From Chlamydomonas reinhardtii (lineage: Eukaryota; Chlorophyta; Chlorophyceae; Chlamydomonadales; Chlamydomonadaceae), in contig NC_057020.1 of NCBI RefSeq assembly GCF_000002595.2, positions 2,336,567-2,400,566 of the forward strand: DNA of 64,000 nucleotides, written 5' to 3'. This document shows positions 55,670-64,000 of this stretch, piece by piece. A program made the position numbers and the translations under genes. Within the stretch, counting starts at the first letter, position 1; every line of letters starts with the position of its first letter. The notes beneath the pieces were generated by a model, which ran no database searches, was not told the origin of the DNA, and saw nothing but the letters and a program-made list of their open reading frames with translations.

Positions 55670-56857
55670 GAGGGGCGGGCAGCTGCAGCGGAGCGTGGAG
55701 GCGTGGAGCCGCAAACGTGTGTGTCCGCGTGACGTGAGGGGTGCATGAGCCACCGTCAGCTCAGCCAATAAAGGCCAAATGAGTAATGAGTAATGGGCGG
55801 CCAATTCATGAGGCATTTTTGGGGGAGATGATGGTTAAGGGGCGAAACAAGGGTAGGGGCGCGGGCATCTTGGGCGGACGTGCAGTCGTGCAATGCTGGG
55901 AAATGAAAACGCGAGCGCGGTAACCAAGGTGGCTGGGGACGGGAGGGATGCGGACGGGAGGGGTGCGTATTGTGAACATAAGCCAGCTAGCTGGCCATAT
56001 ACGGTAGCTCCATGCTCTCCTCGCACACGCACTGCCATTTCAGCGGCAGCTGTTGCGGCACGTGAGCTTAAAGGGTGTTTCGTAGCACGCGAGCTGCCGG
56101 CATGGACCCTGAATGGGTGCTGATACAATAAAGTGCCGAGCAATACTGGCTCCTGAGCCGGCGTTGCATGCACCCGTGTACAGTTTGCTGGCTAGGTAAG
56201 GACCTGGTAGGCTGCGCAGTAGGCGCTCGGGCGTCACAGCATCCCGGTGGTTGCGACACGCGCAAGGGTGCGTGCAACCACAGGGTTCTTGCAATTACAT
56301 TGAATGGTTGTGTTGAATCAAACAAGTTGAACTGCGCCACCTGCCAGTGCTGCGCACAAGGCAGGTGTGGAACAAACAGTAAGCTGGCGCGCTGAATGTG
56401 TAGGTTGGCCCACGGCTGGCGTTTGACCTGTGCGGTGCGGCGGGCAATGCCACACAATTCTTCATGCGAGATAGTACTGCATCCGTGCTCGTATGTGTGA
56501 TGAGCGTGTTGTGCCTTAATTGCTCCGGGGACGTTGATTGCTTTTCTAGCACTTGACTGTGGAGGGGCTCAGCCCCTTTTCCCGTGAACGGGGAACACTT
56601 GTCTAGCACCGCAGCCGCATGCATGCATCCGCGGCCGTGTGTCGTATGTCACAGCTTCCAGGCACATTCTTTTTGCGTGGAGGAACTGGAATGGGGGAAT
56701 GCTATTTGATTCGGAATCGTGGGCTTTGAAGGGCCGCTGGGAGCACTTTGCAGTGCTTGCATGAAAGAGTGCACTTGACTTCGAATTACTGCTGGTCTGC
56801 TGTATACGTCTAGTGCCGCCAAGAGACGCGGCATGCTGTAACGTTGGGAAAAGGTGA
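55670..56857. other. Intergenic, nothing recognised
   Basis: An AATAAA occurs near 55765 just after the LRR gene. No exon or repeat is identified in the remainder. Confidence 0.4.
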
Positions 56858-56918
56858 GGCCCTGGCTTAGACCACGGCTGTCGTCTCACACTGTCTCACA
56901 TGTAACCTCTTTCAGCTA
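56858..56918 (+). mobile_element. LINE 3' tail fragment, second copy
   Basis: About 60 bp (GGCCCTGGCTTAGACCACGG, ending TGTAACCTCTTTCAGCTA) match the tail of the fragment at 31295-31344, apart from a 10-bp CTGTCTCACA insertion and a few substitutions. Homology stops abruptly on the left, as in extreme 5' truncation of a LINE insertion. Confidence 0.6.
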
Positions 56919-57520
56919 TGGACGGCATTTGGGTCTGCCAGGAGGCTTGCCGAAGGTTGGGGTGTGTGGGTGCCGCCGGTTGAGGGCGCGCTTGCTACTT
57001 TGCTAGTCATTCTGTTGAGAGACTGACAGGCTGCAGCGCCGTGTGTCGGGCCACAGGTAGAACCTCAGCTGTAACAAGCGGGCTCTCCCTCTTGCCCCAA
57101 CCCTGTCGGCACCACGCCCTGTGCAGCCCTTTCCCCCAGCCCCCAGCGTGGCCGCCTAACGCTCCCCGCCTCCTGTCAAGCCAGAAACAGCTACAAGAGC
57201 TAGCATCTCTTGCCAATGCGCGTTCAGTTTGCAGACCTTGCGAGGGCAACGGCAAATTGAGTTATCCTCCCACGGGTGACGATGCGCAGACTTATTTTTG
57301 TGTGTACAAACAATCATGTCCTTAATTGTAAGACCGAGCATAGGCGCGGTCGAGTGCTGGTTGCAGCGAACTTGGCCCCATCAAAGTTGCATCCAATCCG
57401 GAGTCTGCGGGCGCTCGTTTCTGCACCCCTCCGAATCTACGCGGTCTTTGCCAGCCTTTTGACCGCCTTTTATAACTTAGGAGCCTCGTGCAAGCAATTA
57501 GGCTGCCCGTTTTGCCGACC
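56919..57520. promoter_or_regulatory. Upstream region of the BCCP gene
   Basis: This should contain the BCCP promoter and 5' UTR. TATAACTT at 57472-57479, about 45 bp before the ATG, is close for a TATA box but possible. Confidence 0.4.
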
Positions 57521-59523
57521 ATGTTTGCCCTTCGCGCTCCTGTGGCCCGGCCCTCCGCCGCTCGGAGTGTGCAGTCTGGTGTAGCCAGCCGTGTGCAGGT
57601 GCGCAGTGATCGCATACACGGCGCTCTGGTTTGGCGCGGCGCCAACCGGAGGATTGCTCCTTGCTTGCAGCGCGTCGTGCCCCGCGCGGCTAAGACCGAG
57701 GAGGTTGAGGCTGCTACCAACGGTGCCGCTGCCTCGAACGGCCATGCTTCGGCCAACATGATGCAGTTCGACGAGCTGTCTGATATCATTCGGTGAGCTT
57801 AACGCCAGCATGCGGCAGCAGGACTCGTCGGAGGTCTCTCAGCCTCGCCGGGGATGGGGAATCATCTTGGAATGTTGAATTGGTCTGTAGATCAGGGGTT
57901 GCGTCCTGAGAGCGAGCAACGCTCGTGAGCGTTGAGGGCGTGCACCGTCAGCGCACTCGCCCGGGAAAAAGAGCAACTGGGTGCAAGCGCGTGGCCCTGG
58001 CCACAGGCAAGTCACAATTTTTACTGCATCAGTTGCTCAATTGGGCGCCCGCTGCGTGCAGGCTGGTGCATGATACCGACATTGTCGAGTTCGAGCTGAA
58101 GAGCAAGCGTTTCAGCCTGAGCGTGCGCAAGAAGGAGGCTCTGCAGGCTGAGCAGGCGGCTGCCTACCAGGTTGGCAGGGGGGCGCAGGAAACGCATAGG
58201 GGGGTTTGGAACCGTGGGCGCGGGGTGACAGCCGTGTTGAAGAGGACGGGTGGGGAGTAGGTTTGGACAATTTGCGCGCACCTGCTCTTAGACCTCAAGC
58301 CTACCGCCTGTGCAGTTCGCATTGCGTTAACTAACTGTGTTTGCGCTTCGCCTTGTACAGGCCATGCTGCCCCAGATGCTGGCGGCTGCCCCCGTGGCCC
58401 CCATCGCTGCCCCCGTGGCTGCCGCCCCTGCCCCTGGTGCGTGCCTTGGGAGCGGGGACATGCGGCGGATGGGATGCGCATGCATGAGGAGCCCGAACCT
58501 AGCAAATCTGACTTGAAGCTATCCGCCCGCAACGATATGGGTTGTTGCATCTGCGCCCGGCCAAACACAGCTGCCGCGAACACCGCTCCGTAGAGTATTC
58601 CCCGCACATGTTTACGTCGGCGGCAGCTCCCAGCCCGCATCTGCGACCGCCCCGCCTCCTCCTTATCCTCGAATCGTAAGCGCCTGCTCCGGCCTGCTCG
58701 TCCTCGCAGCCCCGGCGCCAGCTGCCGCCCCCGCGGCACCGGCCGCCGCGCCAGCGCCCGCCGCAGCGCCCAAGGGCATTGAGGTTGCCTCTCCCATGGG
58801 TGGCACCTTCTACCGCAAGCCTGCCCCCGGTGAGCCGGAGTTCGCCAAGGTTGGCGACAAGGTGAAGAAGGGCCAGACCGTGTGCATCATTGAGGCCATG
58901 AAGCTGATGAACGAGATCGAGGTGAGATGAGCGGTGTTGGTGTGGCGAGGCGGTGGTGGGCACTGCAATCGTGGGTGGCTAGGGTGGGTGGGTGGAAGGA
59001 GGCGATGGGGACACCGCAGGAAAGGGACCTTGGAAATCGGGCCGACGGAAACGGAGCAGTGCCAGCCTGCAGCGACCAAATTGCGGCCTGCTGCGCATTG
59101 GGCTTAGTCGTGGCTGTGGAGTAGGAAAGGTCGTACTAGTTGGACGTGGCGGTATGCTACTGCTCAGTTGTTCACGAGCCGAGCAGCGCAGCTGAGGCTA
59201 TCAGCATTCACGAGAAGATCAGCACTCATGCAAACATGTCCAAAGAGCCGCAATATCGTAGTTCTGTTGCATCATGTGTCGTAAGAACCATGCAACACGG
59301 GGACAAGGCAACTTGACCATAACGATGTTGCAGATGCCAGCCACCCTACAGCTAGCCACTCACACGGATGCTCGCGGTGTTGCTCTCCTAACACGGCTTC
59401 GTCTCTGGATGCCTTGCTTCCCTTGTGCTGCAGGCCGAGGTTGGCGGTGAGGTGATCAAGTTCCTGGTGGAGAACGGCCAGCCCGTGACTGTGGGCCAGC
59501 CCATCATGATCATCAAGCCATAA
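57521..59523 (+). CDS. BCC1: Biotin carboxyl carrier protein of plastid acetyl-CoA carboxylase
   Basis: Carries biotin between the carboxylase and carboxyltransferase halves of the heteromeric plastid acetyl-CoA carboxylase, the first committed step of fatty-acid synthesis. Exons 57521-57792, 58062-58170, 58361-58436, 58710-58921 and 59434-59523 give 252 residues. A plastid transit peptide of about 55 residues ([20 protein letters not shown]) precedes the N-terminal segment with [23 protein letters not shown]. An Ala/Pro linker follows ([25 protein letters not shown]). The C-terminal biotinyl domain begins [20 protein letters not shown] and has [20 protein letters not shown], with biotinyl-lysine K217. 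It ends [15 protein letters not shown]. The symbol rests on remembered synteny with the polycystin gene; BCC2 is the alternative. Confidence 0.95.
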
Positions 59524-61508
59524 ACGGCGCGGCTTGAAGCAGTCGCATCGCGCAGCGGTGCGCATCAGGCGTGCATGTCTGGCGGCGTGGCGCGCCAGTC
59601 CCGAAAGGCAGGCCTCGGCGACAGCAGCAGTAGCGGGCGCTGGCAGCGGCGGTTGCCGCTGCAGCGCGCTGCGCGCGCCGGCGGGGCTCCTCAAACAGGG
59701 CGCGTCGGTGCGCTGTCGGGCGTGCTTGTGCAGAAAGGAGCGTGTTTGCCGCTGAGGAGGTTCACGAGGCGGGTTATGCACGGGCGCTCTGTCGCGGCGC
59801 CCAGTTGATGCCTGATGCGTGCCTTCCAGGCATGCGATGTTCGGCATGTTACGTACGCAGCTACTTGAATGGCTACGTGGCTTTTAATGGAGGGCCGGTC
59901 GCATCTGTTACTCGTGTGGGGTCTTTGTCGGACATCATCTTGCGGCGTGTATCTATTGGCCGGCACGTGGGTGCAAGCCGGAGAGAACTGCGAGGTGGAT
60001 GGGTGAGCCAGGAACTGGCGACCGGCTGCACGCCTTATTGGGCACGGATAGGGTGCGCCTGGGCAGCTTAGCGGGTTGGCGTGGTCTAAACATACTTGCC
60101 CGCGGCCACAGTCGCGAATCACAATTTTGGAGTCACAGTGATGCGAAAGTGCGCCGCCACCGCTGCGGGAGGTTCTGGCGTGTACGTGGTGTATTGTGGG
60201 TCTTGTGGTTGTGGATGGTCATCCTCGGCAAAGGAGACGTCGAATGTTGGATGTATGGTGTGGAGCTGCTTGCTCCCGTGTATGGGTGAAGGGAACGGCT
60301 CGCATGTGCGGGACCGAATGTAAGACACAAACTGATGGTAGCGTCCCGGTTGCGCCGCTGGCGGTGTCCTCCGCACAGTTACAACCAACTCGACAGGTGG
60401 TCGGAACGTCGGGATGCCAGCCAGAAGCCCTGAAGCCACCCAGTCCTGCGGCGGCGCACCCACACTGCCCGCACATGGAGTGACGAAACCGGAGCACCGT
60501 GTGTGCGATGCGCTGCGCAACAGCCCCCTCAGCTCCATTGGCTGACCTACTCGCCCATGTTGCACTGTGCTGTTGTGCAGACAGACGCCCCAACCCTGTT
60601 CTACATACCGGTAACCTGAGCCAAGCCAACACCCCTGAAGCCAAGAAGAGGTTCCGCCCAGCCGCCCACATTGGGTGGGACACGGAGACACCAGGACGCC
60701 TGGGGCCGTAGGGCGCCAGGCCTGACGAGGACAAGCGGAGCTGGGGTCACGGAGTGGCTTGGGCCGCCCCATTACAGGGCGCCTTCGGGTGCTGGGACTG
60801 TCCCCTCTGTAACATCCGCATTCATTACAGGCGAAGAACGAGCTGGCCGAATTACAAGACGCTAATTGAAATGGCACACGACAGTATGAATACGGAGATT
60901 CTATAGGCAGGCTTGTGCAGCCCGCTAAAATCCCTCCCATGTCACAAATACAGGAGTGGTACCCGCCACCACACTCGTCCGTTCTTCGCACCACGACACA
61001 GACAGAAAAGTCACGGAAAGGGACGCACAGCTAAGGGATGAAGAACATAGTCAGTGGGGTACTTGAGAAAAGCATCCCCGTATCACGCGCGCAAAGAAGA
61101 CGCAGCCCTCCGAGTGTTTCCAACAAATGCGCAATGAAAAGCCAAGGACCGGACAGGGTTGCTCAAGAGCTAACCGTTGTCCTCCGGCGCCACCTCTACA
61201 AAGCGGTACCATGGACACATCCAAAAAGCTAATCATGATCGCCACCTCCCACACACCTTCCATATCCACACCGCCTAGGCAGCTGACGCTATCAAGCCGT
61301 CAAAAGCAAACACAGTTCATGCAAAGCCGCAAGTCGAATCACACATGTCCTGCAGAGACGGGCCGCGCGGGCCAGCCGGCGTGCTGAGAGCGGACGCGGA
61401 ACAGCACAGCCCCGCGTCGTGACACCCATACGCACTCATACGCACTCGTGTCCCCTGCCTGGCCAGCCCACGACGGCAGAAGCCACCTCCGCATGGACCC
61501 CAAGCGTT
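59524..61508. other. Convergent 3' region of BCCP and the polycystin gene
   Basis: Two kilobases without a recognisable exon. Both genes end here, so long 3' UTRs probably fill part of it. Several open frames are not supported by any protein signature. Confidence 0.45.
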
Positions 61509-63861
61509 TTACTGGGGCGGGGTCTCATTCATCAGCTGCACCAGCTTGGACTGCTGCTCCGCCAGCTGCTTCTGGCCGCTCATGAGGTTGCGCTGGCCCT
61601 CCGCCAGCTCGCGCTGCACCTCGGCCAGCCGCTCCAGGGCCTGGGCCAGCTGGTCGCGCTCCTTCTCCAGTACCGCCTCGCGCGCGCCCGGCGCCGCAGG
61701 CATACCGCCGCCGCCCATGATCGCCTGCTGCGGCGCAGCCTGCAGCTGCTCCTGCGCAGCGGAGGCAAGGCAACAGGGACGAATTCGTCAGCACGCCTAC
61801 ACACGCTTTCAGTGAGCAGTTACACAGCCTCTAAACTTCGCTGTGCCCTTTCCCACAACACGTATCCAGTGACCATAGACGCATGTTTGAAGCCGGGCGG
61901 CATGCAAGCCACCATAACTGATGACTCTGACACTCGTGCCTGGCCCCCTCGCTCTCGTGCGAGGGGTTTGGTTTAGTTTGGGCTGGTATTTACAGCCCCC
62001 CCCAAAACACAAGCTTTCTCCCCTCCGCACCTGGTCGTCGTCCTCATCCTCGTCGTAGTCGTCAGGCACGGCGCCGAAGCGCTCCACGATGTAATGCGCG
62101 GCCTGCTCGATCTCCTTCTTGGTGGCGTCGGTGTCGCCGGCGCCCACGTTGCGCTTGAAGAGGCGTGCGAGCACGTTGCCCTGCTTGGCCTTGGGGTCGG
62201 CCGCGGGCGCGTCACGCAGGCACTCCTCAAACACCTCGCGCAGCGTCTCCTCGTCCATGTCCTCGTTCAGGATCTGTGCGACAGGTGGCAGTCAGGGGGT
62301 TACAATCATATGTAGCGAAGGAAATGATAGACGGGAGGTGGTGGTGGTTATAGATAACCCCCCCAAACTACGGGGGGAGGGCAGGGTTAGGCGCAGCGAC
62401 ACGGGAGTACGAGGTTGTGCTCGTGCCAAAACACAGGCAAGCAGCAATCCAGTGTGGAAGTGCTGGTAGGACAAAACGAAGTGCGGGGCGCTTCCCAAGC
62501 ATTGAGGCGGTGGGGTCGCTTACCGTGAGCAGCTTGCGCTTCTCCTCGCGGACCTCGGGGCTGTCGTCCTTGTCGTCACCCTCGCCCGCCCACTGGCGCA
62601 GCAGGTCGCCCAGCTTGGCGTCCGAGATGTAGTTGGGCGAGAAGCTGCCCAGCAGCGAGCGCCACTTGTCGCGCATGAGCTGGAAGAGCTCGGTGTGGAT
62701 GCCCACCGTCTCGTGCGTCTTCTCCTTGACCTCGGAGAAGGCGTCCACGATGATGGCGAGCAGGAAGTTGAGCAGCACCATGTACACCAGCAGCTCGTAG
62801 CTCCAGAACCACAGGGCGCCGGCCACGCTCTGCAGGCCGCCCAGCGCACGAAGGTCGGAATTGACGTCGATGTTGCCCAGCAGGATCTCAAAGCAGGTGT
62901 TGATGGCGTCGCCAAAGGTGGCGAAGGCCTGTGGGGCAGGGCGAGAAACGGCGGCAACATGCGCGTAAGTAAACACGGGCCGCCAGCTGGCGAAGCGCGT
63001 GGCATGCAGTCCTCAAGCTGGGATTAAGCCCTGCACAGGCAAGGCGCGGGCAGGCAGGTGCACGCACCGGAATGGCGTTGCCGAAGATGAGGTGGCCCAT
63101 CATGGCGTAGCCCACGAACACCATGCCCGCCACGATGGCGAAGTGGCACAGGTCGGGGCCAGCCAGCCACAGCGAGCGCGTGACCACACCCAGGCGCGGC
63201 TGGAAGTCCATCAGCTTGAGCACGCGGGCGATCAGCAGCAGGATGTTGATGCCGTTGAGCGCAAAGTACCTGTGCGCAGGCAAGGGTTGCACGGGCAAGC
63301 ACACCGCTTAAGGCAAGCACCCCGCAAGCCAGAAAGGACATACGGTACTTTCATTGAACCAAGATAAATACCGCAAACCGCTTGCCAGAAGCACGCGGTG
63401 ACCCGCAAGCACAAGACGCACACACGCAAACGCATACACGCGCGCACGCACCAGTTGAACATGTCCACCAGCTGCTTCAGCTCCTCAAAGTCGTTGTTGG
63501 CCTCGTTCAGCCAGGCGCCGTTAGACTGAAGCGCCAGGAAGTTGGCTTCCGCCGACAGGCCGGCGTACACGTCGCGACGGATCGGGATCTCAAACTTGGA
63601 AGCGTACTTGCTGGAGATGACCCACCACATCACCATGCAGCTGAACAGCAGGCCGTTGCTGCAGAACTCCACCCAGTTCCAGCCCGACAGGAAGTACTTG
63701 AGGAAGTTGCCCTTGGTCTTCTGGCAATTGCCAATGTCCCAGAAGTTGATCAGCAACAGCAGCGAGATCCAGATGGACAGGATGATCTCAAAGCCGAAGC
63801 GCACGTCGTCCTCGTAGCTGTTCTGCAGCTCCACGCGCGCCGTGTTGAGGCGGTAGGTGAC
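61509..63861 (-). CDS. PKD2: Polycystin-2-type TRP cation channel, C-terminal part (partial)
   Basis: Exons 63861-63452, 63269-63068, 62928-62524, 62273-62031 and 61751-61509; the gene continues beyond the right edge, with an acceptor at 63862. The pieces cover the end of the extracellular domain and the channel domain: RFGFEIILSIWISLLLLINFW, FLSGWNWVEFCSNGLLFSCMV, YFALNGINILLLIARVLKLM, FAIVAGMVFVGYAMMGHLIFG, the pore region AFATFGDAINTCFEILLGNID and the last helix LLVYMVLLNFLLAIIVDAFSEVK. The cytosolic tail has an acidic helical segment (DEDEDDDQ) and a final coiled coil (EKERDQLAQALERLAEVQRELAEG), ending NETPPQ. In Chlamydomonas PKD2 works in flagella and mating signalling. The next-door BCCP gene supports this identity. 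Confidence 0.88.
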
Positions 63862-64000
63862 CTGCGCAAGCAGCCAGGAGCATAAACAAGTAGATGAGCA
63901 ACCCCGGTTTCATTGAAGAGGCATGCTGGTGCACGGCACAAGGGTTTGGCAAGCGGAGGAAATGAGCTAAGCAAAGGTGGTCAAGACGGCTGGGCTGCTG
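63862..64000 (-). other. Intron of the polycystin gene
   Basis: Sequence upstream of the TTGCGCAG acceptor at 63862. No exon is recognised before the window ends. Confidence 0.6.

Overview
The window is nuclear DNA of a chlamydomonad green alga, Chlamydomonas reinhardtii or a very close relative. The evidence is very GC-rich coding sequence, many short introns with GTG(A/C)G donors, long TG and CCA microsatellites, histone genes in divergent pairs with the algal GGTGTT-N4-AACACC 3' hairpin, an H3 tail one residue short at the position known for this lineage, and proline-rich secreted proteins. A biotin carboxyl carrier gene lies next to a polycystin gene; from memory this matches BCC1 and PKD2 on C. 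reinhardtii chromosome 17, which I could not verify.

Layout. 1-8.7 kb: the end of an unknown gene, a duplicated fragment (535-1227), then a 16-exon KUP/HAK potassium transporter. 9.2-12.4 kb: a replication-dependent histone quartet, H2A(-)/H2B(+) and H4(-)/H3(+). 13.5-20.6 kb: a 16-exon, about 1609-residue coiled-coil protein (-). 21.5-25.9 kb: two secreted proteins with proline-rich C-termini, divergently transcribed. 26.5-28.5 kb: a DUF1499 protein, probably of the thylakoid lumen. 29.3-31.3 kb: a small GC-rich inverted-repeat element and a 5'-truncated LINE-like fragment. 31.8-34.9 kb: a RING-variant protein (-). 37.2-40.5 kb: plastid HSP33. 41.9-43.2 kb: a RAB28-like GTPase (-). 43.8-45.1 kb: a GLTSCR1-domain (BAF/SWI-SNF) subunit. 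45.7-47.8 kb: a small coiled-coil protein. 48.3-49.5 kb: a probable decayed DNA transposon. 50.7-55.7 kb: a leucine-rich-repeat protein. 57.5-59.5 kb: plastid BCCP. 61.5-64.0 kb: the 3' part of the polycystin channel (-).

There is no operon logic, as expected for a nucleus. Three themes recur: chromatin (core histones, GLTSCR1 subunit), plastid (HSP33, BCCP, DUF1499) and probably cilium (polycystin, RAB28-like, perhaps the coiled-coil proteins). No wholly new system is evident. The points most worth checking are a segmental duplication carrying the KUP and H2A 3' ends, an HSP33 with an altered zinc site, phase-supported GC-AG introns in three neighbouring genes, and two pairs of inverted repeats that look like unclassified transposon remains. 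Exon boundaries were set by eye from splice consensus and reading phase and have no transcript support.
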